Positions 11,101 through 20,059 of a DNA stretch of 64,000 nt are shown here, piece after piece (the first letter of the stretch is position 1; every line of letters starts with the position of its first letter). The translations under genes were made by a program, and so were the position numbers. The stretch comes from Micropterix aruncella (Eukaryota; Arthropoda; Insecta; Lepidoptera; Micropterigidae): positions 1,280,596 to 1,344,595 of the forward strand of contig OX155976.1 in assembly GCA_944548615.1 (NCBI GenBank). The letters are read 5' to 3'. The notes under the pieces are model-generated. The model searched no databases and was not told the DNA's origin. It saw only the letters and a list, made by a program, of their open reading frames with translations.

Positions 11101-14100
11101 GTTGTAGTGATATTACTGTATTAAGGAGCTCAAAGTTTGCCTTCCGAGCGTTTTACGAATAACGACTTTCGGAAAATGGGCTGAATAAGTAAATAATATT
11201 CGTTACATCTAAAATTACAGGCCGCTATGGTCAACATCAAGAAATGGTCCAAGTAATTCAGTAATTAAAGTTTGTAGAAATCTCTTTATTTCTTGGAATT
11301 AGAACGCCAAAAATCCACTTTTCTTGCCTTTCTGGAAAAAATATGTGAACGGGCTCTTAAATTGCTCATTCTTTTTGCAAATATAGAATACGTATTATAT
11401 GTGTAAAAAGAGTTTCAGGTAAAAATGGCTTCCCATTGGGCTATAGACATAGAACTTCCCATTGGGCTATAGACATTCACCTCCTTGAAGGATGCCGGTT
11501 AATTAAAACTCACCCTGTATATATAATTATTTGGAACATGCGTATTTCCGTTTACTACACCGTTATATTATTCTAGTGTAAATAATAATAATAATAAACT
11601 CTTTATTTGCACTTAAAAAGTATACAAAAAAGGCGAGCTTATTGCCACATGGCAATGTCTTACAGCTAACCTAAACATAGTGGTACATGCGCGCATTGTG
11701 AAAATAAAGATTATTACATAACATACAGACAAGTGGAAGAATTTAAGACTAATAGTGCCCGAGGAGAGGAAATTGGGGGAGGAACAGGAGAGAAAGGGAA
11801 GAACTGGTTACTTCTTAGAAAGGTAGTAATCCTTAAGGTGAGTCTTAAACGATGGTAAAGAAGGCGAGTTTCGTATATTTGCTGGGAGATCGTTCCAGAG
11901 TCTTGCACCATGGACACAGAAAGAATAGGAATAGAAATCACTATTATGACTCGGAATTTTTAATAAACTGTCAGAGGCTGACCGAAGTACGAGACCGTGG
12001 GAACTTAGTGGTTCAAAAAGCTCCTGGAGATAGGATGGTGTTAGTTGGGTGAGTACACGATATAGGAGAGCAAGTATATGAACATTTCTTCTTGTGTATG
12101 TGGTTAAGGTTCTACAAATTCTACCAAAATATCCATACCTGGACCCTCGCTTCTGTCAGGTCTATTCTCATGGCAAGCTCTTCTCTGAAGAACACATCTG
12201 GATAATGGGTTTTGTGAAATGCCGTCTCCAGCTCTTCGAGTTGCAAGTTTGAGAATGTGGTTCTGTAATAGAAATAGGTACTAAAGGTCAAATTAAAAGT
12301 TATTACAACTGGCCAATAAACGATAAAGTAGAAAAAAAATCGATTGTATCACCCCATGAATTCCCCGGAAAATAACCAAGGACTGATATCATCTGGATAT
12401 TAATTTCATAAGTAAAGCCGATGAGCGCCCTCTTTCGGTCGAAGAACGAACCCGGTTGAGTTCCGTTGTAAGCGCCTCTGGCGGCGCAGATCGTTTCTTG
12501 GCTAAGGGCAGTTTCTGTCTAAGGGCGGCAAGCGTCAACAGATGGCCTTAATCTTTGATTAAAATGTATGACGGAATTTAAATATTATTAGTGTAGCTTG
12601 TATGTGTGATATTCGAACCAAAATTTTACAGTGTGATTTCGACCTCATAAGGCATCTTTTTACCAAATTTCAAGCGTCTAAGTCCAATATTTCGACCTAG
12701 ACCGTCGGTCCATGCACAGAGAAACGACATGTGGAATTAAATAAAGAATCGTTTTTTATCGTATTCTAATTTCTTTAAGGTATGGTATTCTCCAAACTTT
12801 TCTCTTTGTCTACTTATCTCGTGAATTCAACTTTTTGTTTTGTTCTCGTGGTGCGGACATATTCATTTAAAAATAACTAACTGAGTAAATCGTTGGACAG
12901 TACAATGTAATGGAAATATGCCGGATTTCGTATGGGGGGGGGGGGGGTAAATCCTAACTATCCCCCACCCCTGGATACGTGCCTAAATGTCAAAGTCACT
13001 CTCAGGATCAGAAAACTCATTACAGCGGTTCTACACAATAGGGAGTTAATGGGCCCTTGCTGGGTTGGCCACGAAGACCCATTCTGTTCAGGGTTGGTCA
13101 CACTCACGGGTCAACACCTATCCGACGGCCCCACGTATGAAGTGCGAGCCTGGGTAGGACTCTGGCCTTATGGTTAGTTTCCCCTGGGAATCAACCTTCT
13201 GGCGCTCCTGGACGGTCTGCGCACCGTGCGGCATAAGCCAATCGATTGCGCACTCTGACTAACAGTCGGGGGAGTCTGGAAGCAGTACTGTTTCCTATAG
13301 AGCGGGGGTGGTTGCGGACCTTACGGCGACTGCTCTTAAAACGACCATCGGCTACCCGATACTGGGTGAACAGCCCGGCAAAGGATGCCGTGGTCTGCGA
13401 TAGATTCGATATACACCGTTTCACCGCTTCGTAAGTGAGAGGACCGCGCAAGCGACCTCGAACTCGTAACCAATCGAGAGACTGGAGTAATCTGGTCGCA
13501 ATTGGAAGCAAGGGCGTGAGTGTAAGCCCGCTGGGTAACACTCCTGGCTATCTCGCGGTTAAGGCGTTGGCCTCTTACGGGTTTGCGGCGAAGCTTGACG
13601 GTGGACTGTTTTGTCCAAGTCTTCTGCGCTCACTCCAAGGAGATAGAAAGACTGATCGTTAAAACTTCCTGATGTGACGGGCTTGCCCGCTGTAGTCGAT
13701 AACCCTAGTTGATTTTACACAATACAAGTGCACTTTCTGAGAAGTGACAGCAGCTTCTGATGAAGCTCTGCATTGAGTTATTCGGTTCGATGATTAGGGG
13801 GGTTTTGTTCGACTCATGAACGACCATCGCGATTTGAGGCGATTGTGGTTTGGTTTTTGTCCAGAGGTTCTTTACAATACACACAAAAACAGAAAACATA
13901 TTGTACACCGGTTCTACACAATAAAATGCACCTTTTGAAAAATGACGGCAGATTCTGATACCATATACGTATGCGTTGCATACGTGGGATAAAAGTGCAC
14001 ACCAACGTGGGAGCGTTGCATAGTATACGATGCATACTTGGACTCAGTGTGTCCTTACCCTTACTGTATTGTGAACGAGACGGTGAGTGAGTGACCCGGT

Positions 14101-17100
14101 TTTTAACCCTTTAAGGACCATGGGATATATATGTACCATAAATTCAAAAATCATTTTATAAATTATCGAATACGAATATTTTATATATGATATTTTTTCC
14201 ATATTATTGAGACATCAAAACCTTAAAATTAGCAAAAAAAATATTGAATAATTAAATAAAATACGGTATACCGTATTTTAAATAAAAAATACGGAATACC
14301 GTATTTTTTGTTAGAAATTATCGCAAATGACCAACGATTTCTGGGAATTTCAAATAAATCATTATAATATTTGACTGTGCCCGTGCTGACCCGTGCCCAC
14401 TTCGTTGGGCGGTAAAACTTTTTACTTGTGATGAAATTATGAGTGTGGTTCGGTTGGTACTGAGTGCTATGATTTATTTCCTGACTGCCAAAAGAAGCGT
14501 TATATTTTTAATGCATATGTATGTATGTATTTGCATGCCAATTTGACTATATTACTGTTATTTGTGAGTGTCTTATCTCTTTAACCGTTTATGCAGTAAA
14601 AGGGAAATTATATGCAATTGTTTTAAACACTTGAGACGATAAATTTACTTATTTTGATATGAATTCATAATTGTTGATAATATGACCAATAAACATGACT
14701 TAACGATTCAAATGATTTTTTAATATAAAAAAACTACTTTCTGTGTCTTAAATATAAAAGTTAGACATGTGCTGTCGCTGAATTTTTTGTAGGCATTATC
14801 AAGCTCTACAATTTATCGTTAAGGCAGCGTTAGTTAGAAACGTTTTCGTTCAACCGTTTTTTCTCCGACTTACTTTGCAAATCCGACTATCACGAAAACG
14901 TTTTTAAATTTTTCGGATTAATATATAGCATGACATTCACAAATAACGTGGCTTTCTATTGGTAAAAGAATTTTCAAAATCGGTTCAGTAGAACCAGAGA
15001 TTACTTCCTACAACCTCACAAATTTACCTCTTTATAATATTACTATAGATAAATATTTGACTATAAATGACTATAAATTTCATATTATAGTATTGCGACT
15101 TTTTGAATTCTTTTTTCTTTTATTAAGTTTTTTAGTACGTATGATGTCTGAGTTGGATAGTAAAAAAATGAAATTTTGGGAAACTTGTAACTTGCATCTT
15201 TATGGACTATAGGAATACTTATGACCTATCAATTTATACAAAATCTATTAATCCCATTATCACATAACTTGGCATACTTGTTATTTACATCGCCCTTTAA
15301 CAGTTTTATGTATAAAAAAAAACATACTCTACTGCAAGGGGATATGGTCCTCAAAGGGTTAGAAGACATACTAAATAAAATATCTCATTTATTTTACCTA
15401 TACCGCCGTTGTTTCCTTTTTGGTAAATCTCCGATGCTTCTCAAATCTGAAATAATTTCCAAACCATTAGTTATACTTCGTTGAGATTTACGAATAAGTT
15501 AAAATAAAAAGATTTACTCGGTAAGATATTGGACCAGGAGAGAGAGAGCGATTTAGTTAGATTTACGATAACGAGCAAAGCGGTCCGGGAAGGCCAGGTG
15601 TCATATTAACGAATATATTGTTCACAAAAGGACCTTTCAATAAATAACAAGCCAAGTCGAACGACTACCAAGAAGTAACACAAAAGCGTGAGCATGGTGG
15701 TCGAAGTGATGAATGTGGCGCGTTAAAACGCAGCGAAAGGCGTATTATAATAAGTTTATATAATAATCATAAATATAAAGATAAAATATAATAGTTCAGT
15801 GCACGTGTGTAAGATTTCGAACTTAGAATGGACTATCATAACTGAATAATTTAGAATGGACTATCATAAAGAACTAATATAGAGTCCGCAATATAAACTC
15901 AGCAAACAATCTGCACGCGGCAATCTCGAACTATACATTTCGACGTCCCTCGAATGCAGACCACTTTTGGGCAGAGGCTTTTTGTGTACATAGCCCCCAG
16001 GATCTTTAATATGCTAGACGAAGATTTAAAAATGTATGTGCCTACGTCTTCTTCTTCTTTTAAAGCGCCAAGATTGATTCCTTGCTAAAACATGACACCC
16101 GACAAAATATTCACAAATTAATATACCGAGACAGTTCGTTTCCATCACCTTGACAATTCTTATTATTATTTTCGCTGGCTTTTTTTTATTACTATTATTT
16201 ATTCATTAATTTTGGTGGCTATTGTTTGATATTATTTGACAATTTATTTTATTTTCAATTTATTATCACGATTATTTATTTTCTGTGTTTTATTTTAAAT
16301 ATTTCCTATTGTGATAATTATTTAGTGATTATTAGTTATAATTTGTAATGGTGACGGTAATATATATATTTCTTTTCCTTTTTATTTTTTTTATTTTTTC
16401 AAATCGCCGAATATATGTGAACTAAAAACTAGAGAGCTCGCTGCCCTGGAACAAGTCCTGGCACTTAGTTGGGCAGCAGCAGTACATACCTGCTAATGCT
16501 CATATAGGTCGTGTTCAATTTTAATTTTAATTTTAATAATATATGTTTTTATTGATATGATTGTTAGTGAGACCTATGCATTTTAAATGAATTGTTAAAT
16601 TAATTAAATAAATAAAAAATAAATAAATGCGTTTACATTATTTCGTGTTATGCTGTTGACTGTTGAGGGGTCCCCTCGTCGGGAGCCAACCCTCGGTGTA
16701 AAATCAGGTCATGCTTACCATAAAATGCATCGACATCGGAACTGAACCAGCATGTACAATTTCAACTTCAAGTAAATGAAAATATTTGGGTAGTTCCCTC
16801 AATTCCTTATTGATCCTATCATCAGATCAGGATTTAGACAAAAATGGGACCAATCTGGAAGTATATCCTTTCAAACAAAAAAGAATTTTCCAAATCGGAT
16901 CATAAATCGGAAATAAATTTAAACAGCTGGAAGACATAAAATTCAAAAAAAACATCAAGAAGATGCTGATAGGAAATCCTTTCTATAATCTGGCCGAATT
17001 TGAGGGCCATGGTTTTTCAAATATTGTGCCCATTTAAATTACTTAAAAAAGTAGAGCCTTATTGTCTGATTATTTTATGTGATCTTATATCTGTACTTTT

Positions 17101-17792
17101 AGTTTAAAATGCATAACGTTGATGTAATTTGATTATTTAACATTTTACTGACAATTTGAATATTACGATGAATAATTTTACTACGTATCTTTTCGAATTA
17201 CTAACTACTTCAAATATTAGGCTTCTATTTTGATTATTTATATTTATAGTTTGACAATCTAGTAGTTAATTCTTGACTATCTATGTATGTTCAGTTAAGA
17301 GTAGTAACGAAACTTACTACCTAACCCAATCATTTTGACACGTCCAAGAGCGGTCTTTAGCCGTCAATTGGACACGACTAAAATGTAATGTAATGTAATG
17401 TAAATGACGGAGTTCTAAAGGTAACATACATTAAAAATAAAATACAACCAAATTGATAACCTTCTCCTTTTACCGAAATCGGTTAAAAAAGTAAATAAAT
17501 TTACTATCTGAGTATACCTCGCCAGTCCTGGCTCCAACTTACTTGATTTAGGTGACTCCCTTTGCAGGTCTTCTTCAAAATTGGAAGTATCCAGATCAGG
17601 ATCGTTTTCGAGACATCCTCCATCGTCCTCTCCACCGCCTGAGACGACGGATATTTGACTGAGCGGCGACCCGCCAAAGTTCTGGAGAAGGTTGCCTATG
17701 CTAGAGTAGCTGAAGGTCGCCGTCGGAGACAGGGAATTGTCCAGGATTATGTCGGAGTCCAGGGTGCACCTGGCCTCCATGGAATCTTCCAT
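4566..17792 (-). CDS. Pph13: Paired-like Q50 homeodomain transcription factor, Pph13/aristaless type (5 coding exons)
   Basis: Sequence-specific nuclear transcription factor. Coding exons on the minus strand: 17543-17792, 15398-15446, 12139-12262, 8287-8458 and 4566-5116; phases 1, 2, 0 and 1 agree at every junction, giving about 381 residues and a TAG stop. The homeodomain covers residues 96-155 (QRRYR start, helix 2 [12 protein letters not shown], helix 3 [12 protein letters not shown]). Glutamine at position 50 and the intron between positions 46 and 47 are typical of the paired-like class. The 96 residues before it are acidic and serine-rich; the ~225 after it are rich in Asp, Glu and Ser, and I see no OAR motif. 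From memory of the family, KRKQRRY and FFREEL fit Pph13, the fly photoreceptor regulator, better than aristaless or Arx. That assignment is an inference (about 0.55); the paired-like class is secure. Introns are 2.1-3.7 kb and full of repeats. Confidence 0.9.
5390..5700 (-). repeat. 119-bp satellite units (about 2.5 copies)
   Basis: Units of the dispersed satellite defined at 51028-51400, here inverted. They share GCCATGTCATGG, GAAACTTAGAACGGGCT, CGTTGAGGAGTCCC and GGGAGCCAACC. The array lies in intron 4 of the homeobox gene and ends with GTGTAGAATCAGGTCATGCTT, the non-repetitive part of the carrier element. Confidence 0.75.
5713..6063 (-). pseudogene. LINE C-terminal fragment (RNase H end and CCHC-like finger)
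   Basis: Minus-strand frame with [20 protein letters not shown], then [20 protein letters not shown] and [13 protein letters not shown]. This is the C-x2-C...H...C arrangement found after the RNase H domain of jockey/I-clade LINE ORF2. It ends in [11 protein letters not shown]. The upstream polymerase is missing. It lies in intron 4 of the homeobox gene, on the same strand. Confidence 0.8.
6206..6562 (+). mobile_element. GC-rich retroposon, 5'-truncated copy with TSD
   Basis: Sense copy covering the 3' half of the family, from CGACCATCGGC to the terminal hairpin ACGGGC-TC-GCCCGT and CTCTAG. A 10-bp direct repeat TGTGTCTTGG flanks it (6196-6205 and 6563-6572). Loss of the 5' end combined with a target duplication points to target-primed reverse transcription. 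Confidence 0.85.
6636..6725 (-). repeat. tRNA-derived SINE head
   Basis: On the minus strand this reads TGGCACAGTGGTTAGG (an A-box-like block), about 30 nt of spacer, then CCGGGTTCAATTCCCGG, a perfect T-arm with B box. The acceptor stem does not pair, so it is tRNA-derived, not a tRNA gene. A decayed relative at 36043-36085 shares the spacer TAATGTAAGATCAGGYGACTTA, which shows it is a dispersed family. Confidence 0.75.
7585..8260 (+). pseudogene. LINE 3' end: ORF2 C terminus and UTR
   Basis: The plus frame to the stop at 7774 reads [39 protein letters not shown] and [11 protein letters not shown], the usual C terminus of this insect LINE group. The 3' UTR runs to a GAATACT tail near 8235. 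An inverted copy of the same stretch occupies 62280-62890 and the last 140 bases of the window. It lies in intron 4 of the homeobox gene, opposite in sense. Confidence 0.75.
8287..8458 (-). CDS. Pph13: Homeobox gene, coding exon 4 (homeodomain helix 3)
   Basis: The acceptor TTTTTTAG precedes 8458 and the donor GTTTGT follows 8287. The 57 codons begin [15 protein letters not shown], homeodomain positions 47-61 with Gln50 and Asn51, then [19 protein letters not shown] and end MRDLITIP plus one base. Gln50 and Asn51 are the main base-contacting residues of recognition helix 3. Confidence 0.95.
8620..9075 (-). repeat. LINE 3' UTR fragment with (AAAT)n tail
   Basis: Read on the minus strand this matches the LINE nested at 55380-56026. 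Shared blocks are ATTAGCTTTTTACTAAAACTT, CACCCTAGAACGGGCTAGTC, AAAGGTTAAGGTTTTGCCAT and the terminal AAATAAATAAAT tract at 8620-8645. No coding part is left. Confidence 0.75.
9668..10415 (+). pseudogene. LINE 3' end with GAT-repeat tail
   Basis: A plus-strand frame beginning [16 protein letters not shown] and VFVLQKQA shifts frame near 9760, then reads [20 protein letters not shown] and [20 protein letters not shown] to a stop at 10123. This is the thumb and C-terminal region of LINE ORF2 (compare 41720-42440). The 3' UTR ends in a GATGATGATGATG tract at 10400-10418. Confidence 0.8.
10430..10560 (-). pseudogene. Short LINE reverse-transcriptase fragment
   Basis: The minus strand reads [19 protein letters not shown] and [16 protein letters not shown], the segment after the RT palm in jockey/I-type LINEs (compare SLESRR-type fragments at 18133 and 30450). 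Too short to place in a named clade. Confidence 0.6.
10636..11356. mobile_element. TTAA-flanked non-autonomous DNA element, copy 1
   Basis: Flanked by TTAA (10632-10635 and 11357-11360). The ends GAGCCGTATTACA and, reverse complemented, GAGCCCGTTCACA form imperfect terminal inverted repeats. It is collinear over its whole length with the copy at 52371-53092. A TTAA target is typical of piggyBac-type transposition, but the termini do not begin CCC, so I name only the target type. No transposase is encoded. Confidence 0.8.
11577..12110 (-). pseudogene. LINE 3' end with TTA tail, copy 1
   Basis: On the minus strand, near 11800-11930, the frame reads [20 protein letters not shown] and [13 protein letters not shown] then stop, the standard C terminus of a LINE ORF2. 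The 3' UTR runs to a TTATTATTATT tail at 11577-11590. A copy differing at few positions lies at 35238-35745, and a diverged relative lies at 61650-61910. It ends 29 bp before exon 3 of the homeobox gene. Confidence 0.85.
12139..12262 (-). CDS. Pph13: Homeobox gene, coding exon 3 (homeodomain helices 1-2)
   Basis: The acceptor TATTACAG precedes 12262 and the donor GTATGG follows 12139. One base completes the Arg5 codon, then 41 codons run from homeodomain position 6 to 46: [41 protein letters not shown]. The break after position 46 is the conserved intron site of paired-class homeoboxes. Phe at position 30 in VFFREEL separates it from aristaless and Arx, which from memory have VFTREEL. Confidence 0.96.
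12935..12948 (+). repeat. G homopolymer tract
   Basis: A run of about 14 G residues followed by a C-rich patch. Similar runs lie at 39100-39113 and 63171-63184. Length will vary between assemblies. Confidence 0.9.
13041..13708 (+). mobile_element. GC-rich retroposon, full-length copy
   Basis: Sense copy from GGGAGTTAATGGGCCC to the 3' hairpin and AACCCTAG. TACACAATA lies on both sides (13032-13040 and 13716-13724), but this sequence also belongs to a local tandem repeat, so it is weaker proof of a target duplication than at other copies. Several mutually incompatible open frames on both strands show no conserved protein. It lies in intron 2 of the homeobox gene. Confidence 0.85.
13709..14040 (+). 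repeat. ~200-bp tandem duplication
   Basis: The block TTYTACACAATA, then GTGCACTTT, GAAAxGTGACxGCAG and CTTCTGAT occurs near 13713 and again near 13911; a stub of it (GGTTCTACACAATA) sits just before the retroposon at 13027. The array thus existed before the retroposon inserted. It ends in GCATACG-rich short inverted sequence near 13965-14035. Confidence 0.65.
14257..14308. repeat. Pair of ACGG/CCGT palindromes
   Basis: 14257-14280 is a perfect 24-bp palindrome built from AAAATACGGTA and its complement. 14285-14308 repeats it with a two-base change at the centre. Two adjacent copies suggest paired dimeric binding sites or the inner ends of a decayed MITE; I cannot tell which. Confidence 0.8.
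14375..15050 (+). repeat. RTE-type LINE 3' region
   Basis: Starts near CCGTGCCCACTTCGTTGGGC and ends ACCTCTTTATAATATTACTATAGAT, a terminal pattern typical of insect RTE-like LINEs. Most of it matches, inverted, 20060-20625. No reverse transcriptase is left. It lies in intron 2 of the homeobox gene. Confidence 0.7.
15398..15446 (-). CDS. Pph13: Homeobox gene, 49-nt micro-exon 2 (homeodomain N-terminal arm)
   Basis: The acceptor ATTTCAG precedes 15446 and the donor GTAAAA follows 15398. Two bases complete an Asn codon begun in exon 1. Fifteen codons, [15 protein letters not shown], follow, and AG begins the Arg codon finished by exon 3. The exon supplies KRKQRRYR, the basic minor-groove arm without which the homeodomain would start abruptly. 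It is too short for ordinary gene finders and is set in AT-rich intron DNA. Confidence 0.92.
15935..16627 (+). pseudogene. LINE ORF2 C terminus and 3' UTR
   Basis: The plus strand reads [35 protein letters not shown] and FKAPRLIPC then stop at 16088, which matches the C terminus of LINE ORF2 at 27085 and 53160. An AT-rich 3' UTR follows and closes with AAATAAATAAAAAATAAAT at 16605-16627. It lies in intron 1 of the homeobox gene. Confidence 0.75.
16628..16915 (-). repeat. Satellite-carrying element, single unit plus flank
   Basis: One inverted 119-bp satellite unit (CTGTTGACTGTTGAGGGGTCC, GGGAGCCAACC) joined to the unique part GTAGAATCAGGTCATGCTTACC, then AACTTCAAGTAAATG and CCTCAATTCCTTA. 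The same junction recurs at 38735-38960 and, inverted, at 42500 and 50930, so satellite and flank travel as one element. Confidence 0.7.
17518..17542 (-). other. Cryptic exon-1 extension (alternative donor)
   Basis: Beyond the strong donor GTAAGT at 17542 the frame stays open to a second possible donor, GCGAG|GTATAC, at 17517. Its phase would allow direct joining to exon 3, skipping the micro-exon and giving a homeodomain starting EPGLARTTF without its basic arm. The main donor is a better match and gives the canonical arm. Use of this site would be a rare or regulated isoform at most. Confidence 0.35.
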
Positions 17793-17797
17793 AATCT
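17543..17797 (-). CDS. Pph13: Homeobox gene, coding exon 1 (N terminus)
   Basis: The acceptor TTTTCAG precedes 17797, so a 5' UTR exon probably lies further upstream (above 17.8 kb). The first ATG after the splice is at 17792. 83 codons run [55 protein letters not shown] to RESPKS, then A|GTAAGT, a perfect donor in phase 1. The frame is open further upstream, but that stretch (SICIYLSIHMHI) looks intronic. The region is acidic, Ser- and Gly-rich, without a known domain. Confidence 0.85.
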
Positions 17798-17905
17798 CTG
17801 AAAACCGAATAGTAGATTTAGCTACTGGAATATGCATATGGATGGACAGATAGATGCATATGGACATACTAGCCAAGCAGTTTAATAGATCCCTTATAAT
17901 TTAAT

Positions 17906-18180
17906 ATTATACTTATGTCCGCAGTCACCTCGAATACGCTTCGCAAATTTGGTCGCCTTGTTACAATATTCACATCAATAGGATCGAACGCATTCAAAAC
18001 ATGTTCCTAAAAAACTTAAATTATCGGTCTTATGTAACTTTTTCAGATTATAACGAAGCTGGTGACTATCATGGGCTTATACCATTAGAAATAAGAAGAG
18101 TTAGTTCAGATGTAATATTCCTATACACGATATTAAATGGCTTTATCGATATTAAATGGCTTTATCGTAAAAATATCCAG
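17906..18180 (+). pseudogene. LINE fragment, sense
   Basis: The plus strand reads YTYVRSHLEYASQIWSPC, RIERIQNMFLKNLNYRSYV and SDVIFLYTILNGFIDIKW, the post-palm region of I/R1-type LINE ORF2. It ends by running into the oppositely oriented fragment at 18133, near a local duplication of ATATTAAATGGCTTTATCG. Confidence 0.75.
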
Positions 18181-18870
18181 GTCCGACGCTGTCGAACATA
18201 GCGCATTTATGTGTCGCAAGGCACGCGTAAGTAGACTCCATCGACTTAAGTTGGTACGCGAGGACGGCTCCGCAAATAGAGTATGTGACCGAGCTCGAAT
18301 GTAGTTATCCGGAAAAAAGAGACAAATCTTCGCTAGCATGCTAGGATTATCAACTTTGCCCCGGACCAGCTTAAAAACGTAGGCCATGGTGAGCATTTCT
18401 CTACGCAATTTAAGGGAATTATAGCCCACCATGCCTAGTAAAAAATAGTAGGTTATAAAAAAGGATAATAACCATATTTCTTAAAATATACAAAGCGTAA
18501 AAAACATTTTTGTTTTTTATTTCCCAGCATGGTGATATAAAGATCCACATGTGGATTCCATATAACCGCATTCGTTTCCGATCTACTTATCACAATTGAA
18601 TTATACAATGTGTGAATAGCCCGGACATTGTGAACATGCTTTAGGTTCCGAATAACCTTCACTTTCGCTCTCAACCTTCACCCTCGTTCCTAGATCCTTC
18701 ACCTTCTCAAATCTAGTAATCACATCGCCAGCGATGGAGTAATCATATATCAGAGGTGCGGTCGATCTAGTGTATGTCATCACTGGACATTTAGAGACAT
18801 TGAATGAGAGATTTTTATTCTGGCTCCAAGACCAAATCTTAATCCTAGTTTTATTGATAATTTTCAACAT
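18133..18870 (-). pseudogene. LINE fragment, antisense
   Basis: Minus-strand pieces from 18870 downward read KNLSFNVSKCPVMTYTRS, FEKVKDLGTRVKVES, NVRAIHTLYNSIVISRSET, then SLKLRREMLTMAYVFKLVRG and DNPSMLAKICLFF. This is the same LINE segment as 17906-18180 and extends further upstream, with at least two frameshifts. The two pieces meet tail to tail. Confidence 0.75.
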
Positions 18871-18879
18871 CTCGTGACT

Positions 18880-19770
18880 AATATGCCTATTAAATTATGA
18901 CGACTATTAGACTATTATATTTTAATAATTTAGCTTTTCCTGACTTTGTAAAACAAACATATTTTTTTGTAATTGCAACATATTATTTTAAATATTGATT
19001 AAGGTATAGCCTTTAATAGAAGAATATTTTATGTTTAATATATTATTTAAACCATTTAAAAGTTTAATAATGATGCCGAATATTTTTGAAAATACATTTT
19101 AAAAAAATATATATGCGGATTTAATTTACATTGTTTTAAAGATGATGATGTGAATAAAAACGTTATAAAATGTAATAAATAGGTTTTCAAAATATTTCAA
19201 TAAAAAAAGTGAAGAAAGATAAAAAGTAATAAACAATTAAAGTACAAGTTTTGCAGTAAAACATTCAAAATTAAAATAAATAAATTCATACATAATCATG
19301 AAGAATAATAATCGTGTAGGTTTCAAACTTGAGAATTGGTTTCTATTGTCTTTTGGTTTCTATATGACTTTTTACTAAATTTTAATTGTTAATTAGTTTT
19401 CTCTCATTCTCTATTTTCATTAATTGAAATACTTTGAAAACCTTTTTATAATGTGAGCCATATTAAGGTCAAAATCTCTAAAATGTCCGCACTAATAAAA
19501 TCATACCTTCGTGAGGCAACAAAGATAAAACAGCAAAATTATTTCGAATTTTGAAATTTTTTGGTCCTTTAATTATTAAATAAAATTAAATTAAATAAAA
19601 CAGACCTGTGAAGAATAAAAAGAAGCAGCATGTATGAAAAGGGCAATCTTGTTTTTCTTTTGCATTGATCGCCAAAGCCGGCTATAGGTTGGTCAGGAAA
19701 CGTACTCAAACCTAATTGAATTTAGTTCAACGGCCTGTCCATCTCATTATAGACTAACAAATAAATTTAA
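18880..19770. other. AT-rich stretch without recognisable feature
   Basis: Long AT-rich DNA with short poly-A and poly-T tracts. I see no open frame with a domain, no terminal repeats and no RNA gene. Confidence 0.5.
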
Positions 19771-19873
19771 TTATGGCCAGTTGACGGTTAATTCAGTTAA
19801 CTTTCGCCAATCCGGACTGTTTACCAGTTGGCGGCAGACGCGACGCGAATGTGACAGCGGCCATCGGAAAATG

Positions 19874-19906
19874 GCGCGAAAATTTGACAGTTATTTTGGC
19901 GGGAAA
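19874..19906 (+). promoter_or_regulatory. Two E2F-type octamers 25 bp apart
   Basis: GCGCGAAA at 19874-19881 and GCGGGAAA at 19899-19906 both fit the E2F site GCGSSAAA exactly and point the same way. They lie in a locally GC-richer block (19780-20010) amid AT-rich DNA. No gene start can be tied to them, so any promoter role is inference. Confidence 0.35.
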
Positions 19907-20059
19907 TTACGCTGGTACTGCAATTTATTTAAATGGAACCTATCCGGAAAGAAAACAGGACAATATAGACGTAGACGTAGAGCAGGTAGGTCGCGAAATA
20001 TTTGCTAGTTTAAACCTCTGAAAACGCTCAAACGGTATCTTCCTATGGAAACAAAGAAA

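Noticed and set aside
12420..12540. GC-rich patch upstream of exon 3 as a homeodomain exon
   Set aside because: The minus-strand reading has no arm motif or matching phase; the true exon was found at 15398-15446.
17518..17797. Exon 1 spliced straight to exon 3 as the main product
   Set aside because: It gives a homeodomain without its basic arm; the stronger donor at 17542 and the micro-exon at 15398-15446 give the canonical KRKQRRYR arm.
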